Notes: a model not told the origin generated them from the sequence alone. A stretch of DNA of 63,834 bases from an uncultured Gammaproteobacteria bacterium (GCA_913058135.1 CAJXPR010000004.1:1-63834); one strand, 5' to 3'; shown: positions 1-11,360, counted from the stretch's first letter. Made by a program: numbers and translations.

Positions 1-47
1 GAGATTTCTGCCTGTCTCGTGGGCTCGGAGATGTGTATAAGAGACAG
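1..47 (+). other. Untrimmed Nextera adapter (contig end artefact)
   Basis: Not genomic. Bases 1-5 match the end of the Illumina P7 primer, 6-13 (ttctgcct) match the i7 index known as N703 in primer orientation, and 14-47 match the Nextera read-2 transposase adapter including the 19-bp mosaic end. Translation across it gives the peptide MGSEMCIRDR, a familiar adapter artefact at the start of predicted proteins. The match to adapter and index is from memory of the published oligos. It should be trimmed before any use. Confidence 0.97.
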
Positions 48-48
48 G

Positions 49-711
49 CGCGATATTGGTTCCTATGTGCAGGCCGCGCAGCAACACCTGGCGGAGCATC
101 TGACATTGCCCACCGGCTATTCGCTGACCTGGTCCGGGCAGTATGAATACATGGAGCGGGCCAAGGAGCGACTGACACTGGTAATACCGTTGACCCTACT
201 GATAATCGCCTTCCTGCTCTACATGGCGTTCCGGGGGTTAGGGGAAGTCTTGATCATCATGGCAACGCTGCCCATGGCCATTGCCGGCAGCAGCTGGCTA
301 CTGTGGTGGCTGGCGTTTGACCTGTCGGTCGCCGTCGCAGGGGGGTTTATCGCCCTGGCCGGTGTGGCGGTGGAAATCGGTGTCATTATGCTGATCTATC
401 TGAACCAGTACAGTACACGCTACCTGGCTGAGGCGCGTGAACAGGGCGGCGCGACTGTGGAGGGCTTGCGTGATGCAATTGCCAAGGGCGCACTGCAACG
501 GCTACGTCCGGTGGTCATGACCGTCGCGGCCATCACAGTAGGGTTACTGCCCATCATGCAGGGGCACGGCACCGGCGGTGAAATCATGCAGCGCATAGCG
601 ACACCGATGGTGGGCGGCATGATCAGCACACTGGTGCTGACATTACTGGTATTGCCAGCGGTTTTTTTCCTGTGGCAGAGGTGGGTACTTAGAGCGCAAC
701 TACGGGGGTGA
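49..711 (+). CDS. cusA: CusA-type heavy-metal RND permease, C-terminal fragment
   Basis: This is the last 220 residues or so of an inner-membrane proton-driven metal-efflux pump of the HME-RND family, the permease partner of a CusB adaptor and CusC outer-membrane channel. The 5' end is cut by the contig end and adapter, so no start exists. Visible are the end of the second periplasmic domain, then about five hydrophobic helices with the family motif RLRPVVMTV and a GGEIMQRIATPM stretch, close to the CusA C-terminus. The fragment ends naturally with a stop. It resembles CusA (Cu/Ag) more than CzcA, but the metal-binding methionines lie in the missing part, so substrate is uncertain. It is separate from the complete czcA-like gene at 6495. 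Confidence 0.85.
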   Translation, partial: RDIGSYVQAAQQHLAEHLTLPTGYSLTWSGQYEYMERAKERLTLVIPLTLLIIAFLLYMAFRGLGEVLIIMATLPMAIAGSSWLLWWLAFDLSVAVAGGFIALAGVAVEIGVIMLIYLNQYSTRYLAEAREQGGATVEGLRDAIAKGALQRLRPVVMTVAAITVGLLPIMQGHGTGGEIMQRIATPMVGGMISTLVLTLLVLPAVFFLWQRWVLRAQLRG

Positions 712-1321
712 AGCGAGTTTGCAGACAAGGGCAAGTTGAGACCGAAATTCATCTGACGTGCAAACCTTAAAACTCTCTAGTTTCAGAATCTATATCCAAT
801 CAGCGTCGGTTTGCAGCGCGAAGACCGCTGGCTGGATGCGCTGCCTAGCCTTAGCCAGATCATAATTAGTAGTCCTGCAGCGCTACTGTCCGCACGCTGC
901 ATGGAAACACGGCGTGCGGTAAGTGCCACCGGTAATCCGCCTGCTAACAGATGCTGATGGCAACGCCGGAGAGACGACAGGTTATCCTGTGCGCCCGGCG
1001 TTAACGATTCGGTAAAAATAAACCAGGGACTTAATCCAGCAAACACTTGTGACCGGCGATTGGCGAATATTTTGACCCACTCTCGAACGGGCAAGATAGT
1101 TGAAGCTGGATACACAGTCTAAGAAAAAGCTGAAATTTAAAGGTACACGAAATGCGAGATTGGATCACCGCGACGCCAACATCGCATAATTTAAGTCTGG
1201 AGAGTAATGAGATTATAAATGCCGTTACCTAACCGCGTGAGAAAAAGTCCCGCACTGACAATTACAAAACGGAGAGCTGCCGACCAGACAACGCCACAAA
1301 GCCATTGTTTTTCATAATAAA
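712..1321. other. Stretch without recognisable gene
   Basis: About 600 bases follow the cusA stop with no gene I recognise. A 110-codon open frame exists on the minus strand (783-1115), but its translation has no motif, signal or compositional support. The plus-strand frames are interrupted. The sequence looks like decayed or non-coding DNA between two integration junctions. An 11-base word AAGCCATTGTT at 1299-1309 recurs at the end of the neighbouring island (see findings). Confidence 0.5.
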
Positions 1322-1341
1322 ATTGGCGCACCCGGAGAGAT
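1322..1341 (-). repeat. att-like copy of the tRNA-Arg 3' end (core 1)
   Basis: On the minus strand these 20 bases repeat the last 18 bases of the tRNA-Arg gene including CCA (ATCTCTCCGGGTGCGCCA) and two following bases. The same core occurs at 1492-1510 and inside the intact tRNA at 11802-11820, all in the same orientation. Identity stops upstream of the core, where a different short hairpin (GGATT GCG AATCC) stands in place of the T arm. Such 3'-end tRNA repeats are typical attachment-site scars of integrative elements. Which element made this copy is inference. Confidence 0.7.
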
Positions 1342-1456
1342 GGATTCGCAATCCGCATTGGCGGATTACTCACCCCTAGCGGGGCGCCCTGACGGGCGTC
1401 CAAAACGCAGTGCGTTTTGTCGAACTGGGGAGTTCTCACTAACCAAAGTCCACAAA

Positions 1457-1486
1457 CAAAAAAGGCCCGCATAAAGCGGACCTTTT
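1457..1486 (-). terminator. Rho-independent terminator of the displaced tRNA-Arg 3' end
   Basis: On the minus strand a 9-bp stem (AAGGTCCGC / GCGGGCCTT, one G-U pair) with loop TTTAT is followed by a run of six T. It begins a few bases after the CCA end of the partial tRNA-Arg at 1493. This is the arrangement expected for the original terminator of the tRNA gene, so the segment probably marks the ancestral chromosome side of the island junction. Confidence 0.75.
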
Positions 1487-1491
1487 GTTGT

Positions 1492-1547
1492 TTGGCGCAC
1501 CCGGAGAGATGCGAACTCCCGACCAAGTGGTTCGAAGCCCCTACTGT
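1492..1547 (-). pseudogene. Partial tRNA-Arg(UCG), 3' half (displaced att copy)
   Basis: The minus strand repeats about 55 bases of the intact tRNA-Arg at 11803-11879: the anticodon arm with loop CTTCGAA, variable region, T arm, acceptor 3' strand and CCA. Two changes are visible: A58 of the T loop, almost invariant in tRNAs, is C here (base 1511), and one base is missing from the anticodon stem. The 5' half is absent, so it cannot make a tRNA. It looks like the original 3' end pushed away when an element carrying a replacement 3' end integrated. The adjoining terminator supports this. Confidence 0.85.
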
Positions 1548-1987
1548 AAGCTCTAGATGATTGTTTTTATTAACTTTAATAGTGCGTCCGTTGCGTGATT
1601 TTGCACTATAAAGCACAACAATGCCCAACCAAACCCACAAAAGTCCCGCACGGTTTGTTTAACAAATAGGCTAAAGATCACGTGTAATTCTTTGCCTGGG
1701 CCGCCAAATCGAAGGCCACTTGCCTGCCCTAAATCCGGGGGAGAAGCGGATCCAAGGACGCGAACGTAGAGCTTTTAGATGGCCGCTCGCCATCAATGAT
1801 TGGGTCCGTACCTGTCACGATAAAAAAGCGTTTAACCGCAGGCTCGATGTGCCGCAGAAGATGCCATGGGTTTTAGACGAACAAAGGGAAAGGAAATTTG
1901 GTGGATTTCAGCATATCTAAGTCAACGATTGACCCTGCGATGAACGCGGTGATAGAGTCAGATTAGTAATCCCGACGAGCCCGTACT
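1548..1987. other. Island left end, no recognised gene
   Basis: This stretch lies between the att-like junction and the first cargo gene. One plus-strand frame (1720-1920) encodes 66 basic residues, but I recognise no domain in it and see no strong ribosome binding site. It may be a decayed gene. An integrase would be expected near such a junction, but none of the frames shows tyrosine-recombinase motifs. Confidence 0.4.
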
Positions 1988-2377
1988 GTGTACCCAAAAG
2001 TTGTTCTTGCATTGATGCTGGTCCTGAATTACTCGATGGCATTCGGAGCCGTTGAGGCAGCCGCCATGCCAGACGAACAGCATCCCTTTGGCAAGACAAT
2101 TCATCACGATCATCACCACTCGCATGCCGATGAACACGGTCACGATCACAACAACCCCGCGCCCGCGGGCCAGGATGGCGCAGCACAACACGAAGCCGCT
2201 GGCGACGTACACGATCATCAGCACAAACACGGTATAAACATCCAATTGAACATGGATATACCCGGTTTATTGGCTCTGGACTTTTTCAGGGTTGACTCTC
2301 CGCCAGTCACCTGGTATCGGCTCAATCACAATTCATTGAGTTACGCCCCCGCAGTTCCTCCGCCCAATCCCCTGTAG
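1988..2377 (+). CDS. Histidine-rich periplasmic protein, possibly CzcI-like metal binder
   Basis: A 129-residue protein starting at GTG 1988. Residues 1-25 form a plausible signal peptide (hydrophobic, ending near AFGAVEAAA). The mature part has a cluster of about 15 His with Asp and Glu (HHDHHHSHADEHGHDH and a second HDHQHKHG patch), which suggests divalent-metal binding in the periplasm. The C-terminus ends in a Pro-rich tail. Small exported His-rich proteins often precede czc operons. It stands first in the metal-efflux gene row, about 110 bp before the HupE gene. A weak hairpin (CGGGC/GCCCG, 2381-2395) follows the stop, with a T run ten bases further on. An internal ATG at 2015 is an alternative start. 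Function is inferred from composition and context. Confidence 0.6.
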   Translation: MYPKVVLALMLVLNYSMAFGAVEAAAMPDEQHPFGKTIHHDHHHSHADEHGHDHNNPAPAGQDGAAQHEAAGDVHDHQHKHGINIQLNMDIPGLLALDFFRVDSPPVTWYRLNHNSLSYAPAVPPPNPL

Positions 2378-2490
2378 TCTCGGGCTTTATGCCCGTTCGT
2401 ATCGTTTTTTTGAGTCCGATCCAGGACTGCTGACCTTGATGGCAGCAGTGTGTATCGATCTACGATATCCGACTGTCAGGTTGTTTCAAC

Positions 2491-3210
2491 ATGAAAAATT
2501 ATTTTTGCCACTCCCGCCTTTTCATCAGGCTGGCCGTGGTCTCAATCTTGGTGCTTTTTACATTTGCAGGATTTCCGGCTGACGTGCTGGCGCACGGCGT
2601 CACCGAAGGTGATAAAGGGTTTATTCAGGAAAGTAGCGGGGTCATGATATTTCCGTTTATTTACCTGGGTGCAAAACATATGGTCACAGGCTACGACCAC
2701 CTGCTGTTTTTAGTCGGTGTTATCTTTTTCCTTTACCGATTCAAAGATGTTGCAGTCTACGTCAGCCTTTTTGCGCTGGGTCACACCATAACCCTGCTGT
2801 TTGGCACACTGATGCAGATAAGCATTAACGCTTATCTGATTGATGCCATTATTGGTTTTTCCATCGTCTACAAAGCCCTCGACAATCTGGGTGCCTTCCA
2901 GCGCTGGTTCGGCGTGCAGCCCGACACGCGCATTGCAACCATGATTTTTGGCCTGTTTCACGGCTTCGGGCTGGCCACCAAAATTCTCGACTACCAGATT
3001 TCACCTGATGGACTGGTGACGAATCTGATTGCCTTTAATGTCGGCGTTGAAATCGGTCAGCTGCTGGCGCTGAGCGTCATCCTGATTGGCATGGGGTTCT
3101 GGCGCCGCTCCACCGGGTTTAGCCGCCAGGCCTACACCGCGCAAGTTGTGCTGATGACCGCCGGCTTCCTGCTGACGGGTTATCAACTCACCGGATACTT
3201 CGTTGCCTGA
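2491..3210 (+). CDS. HupE/UreJ family membrane protein
   Basis: A 239-residue inner-membrane protein with an N-terminal signal-like segment ending near VLAHG and about six further helices. It carries the HupE/UreJ_2 family motifs: HMVTGYDH (H63, D69, H70), GHTITL (H98) and GLFHGFGLA. Family members are linked to nickel or cobalt uptake, and homologues with an added N-terminal segment are common in heavy-metal islands, where the role is unclear. Here it sits directly upstream of an anchor protein and CzcCBA genes on the same strand. Involvement in handling the same metal as the pump is an inference. Substrate cannot be read from the sequence. Confidence 0.85.
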   Translation: MKNYFCHSRLFIRLAVVSILVLFTFAGFPADVLAHGVTEGDKGFIQESSGVMIFPFIYLGAKHMVTGYDHLLFLVGVIFFLYRFKDVAVYVSLFALGHTITLLFGTLMQISINAYLIDAIIGFSIVYKALDNLGAFQRWFGVQPDTRIATMIFGLFHGFGLATKILDYQISPDGLVTNLIAFNVGVEIGQLLALSVILIGMGFWRRSTGFSRQAYTAQVVLMTAGFLLTGYQLTGYFVA

Positions 3211-3245
3211 CATCCATCAACCATTTTTGAAACAGGAACTCAATC

Positions 3246-3929
3246 ATGCACATAACCAATAAGCCAGCAGAGGCAGATCTGCCCTCGACGCTGCAACTTC
3301 TCAAATCGACCGTCATTGCAGCTATCGCCGCCTTGCTGCTATTGCTCATTATTGTGATGCCCGCTGAATACGGCGTAGATCCCACAGGGCTTGGCAACAT
3401 CACAGGTCTTACGCGAATGGGCGAGACCAAAATGGCGCTGGCCGATGAGGCCGCCGCGGAAGAACGGGCACTGGCGTCTGCCATAAATCAACCGCTGACA
3501 GAGCCCGATGTCGAGTCTGCCGAAACTCAGGAGCCCAACTCACCGGCACCCGCTTCCGCACGCGCAGACGTCGCACAATCGCCAACGCCAACGCCAGTTG
3601 ATTCCGCTATTCGCAGCGATGAAATGCAAGTGTCACTGGCACCGGGTGTTGGCAGAGAAATCAAGGTGACCATGGCACAGGGAAAGACTGTTGAGTACAG
3701 CTGGGAATCCGAGGGCGGCATTGCCAACTTTGATGTTCATGGTGACTCGGCGCCACTGGAGATTGATTACCACAACTACAGTCGGGGTGCCGAACAAAGC
3801 AGTAGCGGCATACTTGAGGCAGCCTTTGATGGCAATCATGGCTGGTTCTGGCGTAACCGGACCGATAGCCCGATTGTGGTAACCATACAGACGCGCGGCG
3901 AATACACCGACATATTTCTTCTTGAATAA
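3246..3929 (+). CDS. Membrane-anchored periplasmic protein of czc clusters
   Basis: A 227-residue protein with one N-terminal transmembrane helix (about residues 24-42, Leu/Ile-rich) and a periplasmic remainder. After the helix comes an Ala/Glu/Pro-rich linker (about 60-120). The C-terminal domain (about 125-227) is rich in Trp, Gly and acidic residues and includes motifs EYSWESEGG and HGWFWRNRT. Similar proteins are annotated only as transmembrane anchor protein and recur between HupE and czc genes. Its stop lies a few bases before the czcC start, and the czcC ribosome binding site overlaps its final codons, so the two are likely co-transcribed. Molecular role unknown. Confidence 0.7.
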   Translation: MHITNKPAEADLPSTLQLLKSTVIAAIAALLLLLIIVMPAEYGVDPTGLGNITGLTRMGETKMALADEAAAEERALASAINQPLTEPDVESAETQEPNSPAPASARADVAQSPTPTPVDSAIRSDEMQVSLAPGVGREIKVTMAQGKTVEYSWESEGGIANFDVHGDSAPLEIDYHNYSRGAEQSSSGILEAAFDGNHGWFWRNRTDSPIVVTIQTRGEYTDIFLLE

Positions 3930-3939
3930 GGAGCCGTTT

Positions 3940-5202
3940 ATGCGCGCTCAAAAGATTGTAATGGCCAGCGCGGTCTCAACAGCACTGCTATTGATCTCTG
4001 CCCTGTCACTCGCTGCGGAAGAGATAACGCTCGAGCAGGCAATTATCAACACCATCACTCAAAATCCGGATTTGCAGGCTTTTGGCTACGAATTGCGGGC
4101 ACAGGATGGTGTGATTTTACAAGCCGCACTGTCACCAAAACCTGAGCTCACGGTTACCGTGGAAGATGTACTTGGAACAGGCGTGGCGCAGGGACTGTCG
4201 GGTGCACAAACCACCGCAAGCATCAGTTGGGTACTTGAAGGCCAGCTGCGCCAGCGGCGAATAGACGCTGCACGCACAGGATCACTGGTGCTGGCCAGCG
4301 AAGCGGAAGTGATGCGCCTGGATGCTGCCGCCCAGACAGCACGTTATTACACACAGGCGCTGGCGCATCAAGCCAGGCTACAACTGGCGGCACAGTCTAT
4401 TACGCTGGCAGAAGATACTGTGACCACAATCAGCCAACGGGTTGCTGCCGGCACCTCGCCCCGATCCGATCTGGCCAGAGCACGGGCAGAGTTGTCCATG
4501 CGAGAGCTGATGCAGGAAGACCTGAATCATGAGCTGGTCGGGTTTTATCACCGTATCGCAGCACAATGGGGAGCGCTGGAGCCGGATTTCAGCCACGTCG
4601 GGGGCGATCTTACCAATCTTCCTGCCGTTGAGCCGTATCCTTCTCTGGAAGCACGAATTGAGCAGAACCCGGATCTGACGCGCTTCCTGTCAGAGCAACG
4701 CTTGCATGAAAGCACCCTGTTACTGGAGCAGGCCAGGCGCAACTCGCTGTGGCGTTTTAATGCCGGTGTGCGCCGGATCGAGAGTAGCTCTGATGTGGGT
4801 TTTGTTGCCGGTGTGACCATTCCCCTGAATCGCGGCAATCAGAACCAGGGCCGCATCGAAGAGGCGCGTGTCAGGTTGGAGCAAGCTTCCGTCAACCAGG
4901 AGGCTGAACGCATTCGAATGAAACTGTCACTGTTTCTGTTTTATCAGGAGCTGGAACACAGCCTGCATATTGTTGAGTCCTTGCGCAGCGATGTCATTCC
5001 TGAATACGAACTGGCCTTGTCCGAGGTGAGGCGAGCATATGAGCTAGGCAGTTCCAGCTACATGGAGTGGCTGCAGGTCCAGAATGATTTGCTGGCAGCG
5101 CGAGAGCAACTGCTTGAAGCCAGTGTGCTCGCCCATCAAAACATGATTGAAATTGAACGATTGACCGGTGTGCGCGTAGCGCAGAGCGCATCTGAACAGT
5201 GA
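3940..5202 (+). CDS. czcC: CzcC-like outer-membrane efflux channel (TolC family)
   Basis: A 420-residue outer-membrane factor that forms the exit duct of the metal-efflux pump. Residues 1-24 are a signal peptide (LISALSLAA). The rest has the long-helix TolC pattern in two related halves, with typical coiled-coil segments such as RVAAGTSPRSDLARARAELS and RRAYELGSSSYMEWLQVQNDL. I chose ATG 3940 rather than an upstream TTG at 3922, because TAAGGAG at 3927-3933 lies six bases before it. It overlaps the region before czcB and is followed by adaptor and permease genes in the standard C-B-A order. Confidence 0.9.
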   Translation: MRAQKIVMASAVSTALLLISALSLAAEEITLEQAIINTITQNPDLQAFGYELRAQDGVILQAALSPKPELTVTVEDVLGTGVAQGLSGAQTTASISWVLEGQLRQRRIDAARTGSLVLASEAEVMRLDAAAQTARYYTQALAHQARLQLAAQSITLAEDTVTTISQRVAAGTSPRSDLARARAELSMRELMQEDLNHELVGFYHRIAAQWGALEPDFSHVGGDLTNLPAVEPYPSLEARIEQNPDLTRFLSEQRLHESTLLLEQARRNSLWRFNAGVRRIESSSDVGFVAGVTIPLNRGNQNQGRIEEARVRLEQASVNQEAERIRMKLSLFLFYQELEHSLHIVESLRSDVIPEYELALSEVRRAYELGSSSYMEWLQVQNDLLAAREQLLEASVLAHQNMIEIERLTGVRVAQSASEQ

Positions 5203-5210
5203 GGCTGAGC

Positions 5211-6485
5211 ATGTATCCAATAAATTATTTTTTCGTAAACCTGTGCCAAGCTCGGGCAATCTACCGCATTGCTCCTTTGCTTTTATTCATGACGCTGTCT
5301 TCCTGTGGGGAGTCCGCAAATACCGGGGCTACAACACCCGATGCGGAGAACGCAGTCACCGATGAGCGCGGGCCAAACAACGGCATCCTGCTGCGCGACG
5401 GTGAGTTTGTGCTGGAGCTGGCCATTTTCGAAACCGGCGTACCGCCTGAATATCGGGCGTGGGCAACCGTCAACGATCAACCTGTGGACCCAGAGGATCT
5501 GGACCTGAATGTCCAGCTTACCCGCCTGGGCGGTGTCGTGGATGACATTGACTTTGTGCCAACCGGGGATGCCCTGCGTGGTGATATGGTGATTTACGAG
5601 CCTCACTCGTTCAGTGTCTCGGTCGCGGCCTCGTACAATGGCAACACGCATAGTTGGTCCTATGACAGCTTTGAGGGGCGCACGAGGATAGAGCCGGCTG
5701 TCGCTGAAGCCCTGGGCATTGAAACTGACATTGCGGGGCCTGCGGTTATCGAGGAGACGATCCCGGTTTACGGTCGTATTGTGGCAAATTCAGATGGTGT
5801 CAGTAACGTCACCGCTAGATTTGACGGAAAAATTGAAACGGTGGCTGTTGCATTGGGAGATTACGTCAATGCGGGAGACACGCTCGCCACCATCGAAAGC
5901 AATCAGAGCCTCACATCTTCCGAACTGCTCGCCCCGATAAGCGGCCTCATTACTGCAAGAAACGCGTCGGGAGGGGAATCAACGGCCGGGAGAGTGCTGT
6001 TCACCATCACCGATACATCGACCGTCTGGGCCGATCTTGCGGTTTTTCCTTCTGACTTGCCACGCATTAGTGTCGGGCAAGGTGTATACATCAACACACC
6101 GCTTACTGATACGTCGATTACCGGCACAATTGCCAGAATCCTGCCAGAGACAGCGTCAAACCAGGCAGTGACAGCACGTGTTGTGCTGAATAATCCGGAC
6201 GGTGTGCTGCGGGCCGGAACCTGGGTTCAGGCAGAGATAAAAATCGCCGAGCACGCGGTCCCGTTGGCCGTCAGACGCGAAGGGCTGCAGGCATTTCGCG
6301 ATTTTACCGTCGTTTACGCACAGATTGGCGACCAATATGAGGTCCGCATGCTGGACCTTGGACGCCAGTCAGCGGAATGGGTCGAAGTGCTGGGTGGACT
6401 GGATCCGGGGACGCGTTACGTCACCGAGAACAGCTACATCCTGAAAGCTGATGTCGAAAAAGACGGTGCATCGCACGACCACTAG
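5211..6485 (+). CDS. czcB: CzcB-like periplasmic adaptor lipoprotein
   Basis: A 424-residue membrane-fusion protein linking the permease and the outer-membrane channel. The N-terminus ends in a lipobox (TLSSC), so it is probably a lipoprotein. The segment of about 120 residues after it is the extra N-terminal domain seen in long CzcB proteins. Then follow a barrel-sandwich/lipoyl-like hybrid (ARFDGKIETVAVALGDYVNAG and its partner LLAPISGLI), a beta-barrel and a membrane-proximal domain. The C-terminus ends in HDH, which may bind metal. ATG 5211 has GAGG six bases upstream; a GTG at 5199 is less likely. Ten bases separate it from czcA. Confidence 0.9.
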   Translation: MYPINYFFVNLCQARAIYRIAPLLLFMTLSSCGESANTGATTPDAENAVTDERGPNNGILLRDGEFVLELAIFETGVPPEYRAWATVNDQPVDPEDLDLNVQLTRLGGVVDDIDFVPTGDALRGDMVIYEPHSFSVSVAASYNGNTHSWSYDSFEGRTRIEPAVAEALGIETDIAGPAVIEETIPVYGRIVANSDGVSNVTARFDGKIETVAVALGDYVNAGDTLATIESNQSLTSSELLAPISGLITARNASGGESTAGRVLFTITDTSTVWADLAVFPSDLPRISVGQGVYINTPLTDTSITGTIARILPETASNQAVTARVVLNNPDGVLRAGTWVQAEIKIAEHAVPLAVRREGLQAFRDFTVVYAQIGDQYEVRMLDLGRQSAEWVEVLGGLDPGTRYVTENSYILKADVEKDGASHDH

Positions 6486-9925
<3,440 letters not shown>

Positions 9926-9990
9926 GATGTAGTAGGCCAACGGTGTCTACCTTTTGCAGGGTGCAGGCGGTTGTAAAACGACTGCGAAGT

Positions 9991-10311
9991 CTAAATCCGT
10001 CTTTGCCATTCTGCCTTGTATCCGAAGCGTGTGGAAACAACCAGTGTAGATAATATATCCGCCTTGGCGATGAGGGGCACCAGTCCCTCGATGGCTTTAT
10101 TAACGTTGGAGCCCAATGCGCCTGATGAACTGTCTACCTGTTCAAGCGCCGGTGAGAGTTTTCCCAGCAGAACAATGGCACCTTCAGCTGCCAGAACAGG
10201 CTCCTTACGAGCGAGCTGCTTGATCTCTTTGAGAGCTTCCTGGATGCGCTTGATGGGCAGATCGGAACGCCAACCAAAAGCGGACGGCGAAAACGGGAAG
10301 TGAATTGGCAT
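9991..10311 (-). pseudogene. N-terminal remnant of a conserved hypothetical protein
   Basis: The 106-codon frame contains a stretch (about residues 18-78) resembling the N-terminus of a widespread hypothetical protein of about 400 residues, with PIKRIQEALKEIKQLARKEP and SPALEQVDSSSGALG. After VPLIAKAD the resemblance stops and a short unrelated tail follows, so most of the gene is missing. The family resemblance is from memory and no function is known for it. It sits in the degenerate right end of the island between czcA and a toxin-antitoxin pair. Confidence 0.45.
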
Positions 10312-10392
10312 TTGTGGGCACTGGAATGAGCTGGGTGCGCGGCGGGTTCATCATCATGACGCATTCATTCCTTTCCGGAATTATTGTTAGTG

Positions 10393-10722
10393 CTACTCGA
10401 ACAACTCAGCATGCGTTCCGCAACGGACAAAGATAACGAAGTCGTGCTTGGGCAAGTCTTCAGTTCTGTATATAAGCAAAAAATCGCCACCCGCATGGCA
10501 CTCCCTATGTCCTCTCCAGTTGCCAGCCAGTGCATGATCCATCCACTCAGGTGGCAGCGGCCCGGCATTGGCAATGATAAGCATCATCAGCTCTTTAAGA
10601 CGGTTCATGTCATGCCGGCCTGAGCGGGATAAGCGCTGCCAGTCTTTGAGGAATTCCCTCGTATAGTCTGACGCGCGCGGCAGCCTCGCCCGCTTACTTG
10701 CCGCTGGCTTCTTCGAGGTCAT
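10393..10722 (-). CDS. YafQ/RelE-family toxin (mRNA interferase)
   Basis: A 109-residue basic protein of the type II RelE/YafQ toxin group, which cleave ribosome-bound mRNA. The core shows the family pattern: DHALAGNWRGHRECH, then GDFLLIYRT, and a C-terminal VRCGTHAELF. In YafQ the catalytic histidines and a terminal His-x-x-x-Phe fall in these places. An extra basic N-terminal stretch (KKPAASKRARLPRA) precedes the fold. Its start overlaps the end of the upstream antitoxin gene by 29 bases, the usual antitoxin-first arrangement. In the island it may stabilise the DNA (inference). Confidence 0.88.
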   Translation of the reverse strand: MTSKKPAASKRARLPRASDYTREFLKDWQRLSRSGRHDMNRLKELMMLIIANAGPLPPEWMDHALAGNWRGHRECHAGGDFLLIYRTEDLPKHDFVIFVRCGTHAELFE

Positions 10723-10972
10723 TTATCAACATATCTGCATCGGCGAAGCGAGCTCGACGCTCCTCAATCATCTCATCTGCCTCGGATATCGCGGCTCGAC
10801 TGGTAGCATTGGGAACTTTGATTGCAAAAGGAAACTCTTTGTCTGCAACAACCCGGGTCAGAAATACTCTGACCGCATCTGAGACTGTCAGGCCCATTGA
10901 GGCCAGCGTTGCTTGAGCTTGATCCTTGACATGTTCATCGACACGTACATGAATCATTTTGGTAGCGGCCAT
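10694..10972 (-). CDS. RelB/DinJ-family antitoxin
   Basis: A 92-residue antitoxin with an N-terminal ribbon-helix-helix (MIHVRVDEHVKDQAQATLA, then SDAVRVFLTRV) typical of DinJ/RelB, followed by an acidic toxin-binding tail. I take ATG 10972, which has AGAGGG upstream. A longer frame runs back to 11122, but that part encodes a merT remnant and is not antitoxin. Upstream on the minus strand lies an AT-rich imperfect palindrome (GTATAC...GTATC, about 11000-11015) that could hold the promoter and the autoregulatory operator. These antitoxins usually repress their own operon. Confidence 0.88.
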   Translation of the reverse strand: MAATKMIHVRVDEHVKDQAQATLASMGLTVSDAVRVFLTRVVADKEFPFAIKVPNATSRAAISEADEMIEERRARFADADMLINDLEEASGK

Positions 10973-11041
10973 AATAAAGCCCTCTTCTGGATATACTGAT
11001 TGAGATACATTGTATACCCTAAGATTGTGCTTAGCAATCAT

Positions 11042-11155
11042 AGAGGGGGCGGCGCATACCTTTCTCTGACGGCACTTCTTCGGTGACCGAAAGATTCGGC
11101 GCCAGGCGAAGAACAAGGCCACCGCTGCAATGCCGCTGGCAGCCAGGGGGAAACG
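11042..11155 (-). pseudogene. merT: merT remnant (mercuric ion transporter, middle part)
   Basis: The frame continuing upstream of the antitoxin encodes a block matching the middle of MerT: VALFFAWRRIFRSP followed by KKCRQRKVCAAP. It keeps the cysteine pair region of the cytoplasmic loop known from MerT (Cys-x-x-x-x-x-Cys). The N-terminal helices and the C-terminal helix are absent. Right of about 11155 the sequence switches directly to a merR remnant on the other strand. It is therefore a dead fragment of a mercury-resistance operon, and the antitoxin gene starts just beyond its broken 3' side. Confidence 0.75.
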
Positions 11156-11360
11156 CCCTGCTTCGGCTGGAAGATGGTCTCACTGCCTGGAAGCCAGCGC
11201 TCTCGCCGAGCACAAGTTGGAGCACATACGAGCGAGGATCACGAGACTGAAGGGCATAGAGAAGGTGTTGCGTGAAATGTTCGGCCGATGCCACGCACAG
11301 CAGGGCAATGTCTTTTGCCCCCTGATTGAGTCATTGCATGAAGGAATCACGAAAGCATGA
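11156..11360 (+). pseudogene. merR: merR remnant (mercury regulator, C-terminal half, frameshifted)
   Basis: The plus strand first encodes LLRLEDG in one frame, then after a single-base frame change HCLEASALAEHKLEHIRARI and MFGRCHAQQGNVFCPLI to a natural stop. These match the dimerisation helix and metal-binding loop of MerR of mercury resistance operons, and the three mercury-binding cysteines (equivalents of C82, C117, C126) are all kept. The DNA-binding half is missing and the frame is broken, so no functional regulator is made. It abuts the merT stump head to head. This shows one deletion removed both 5' ends and the divergent promoter between them. Confidence 0.8.

Noticed and set aside
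19-48. Apparent protein start MGSEMCIRDR
   Set aside because: These codons are Nextera adapter, not genome.
1191-1640. Minus-strand ORF of 149 codons
   Set aside because: It crosses two tRNA 3'-end repeats and a terminator, so it cannot be a normal gene.
1548-1987. Integrase gene next to the att-like junction
   Set aside because: No frame in this stretch or in 11361-11802 shows recombinase motifs.
10694-11122. Antitoxin with a long N-terminal extension
   Set aside because: The extension is a merT remnant; the ATG at 10972 with its ribosome binding site starts the antitoxin.
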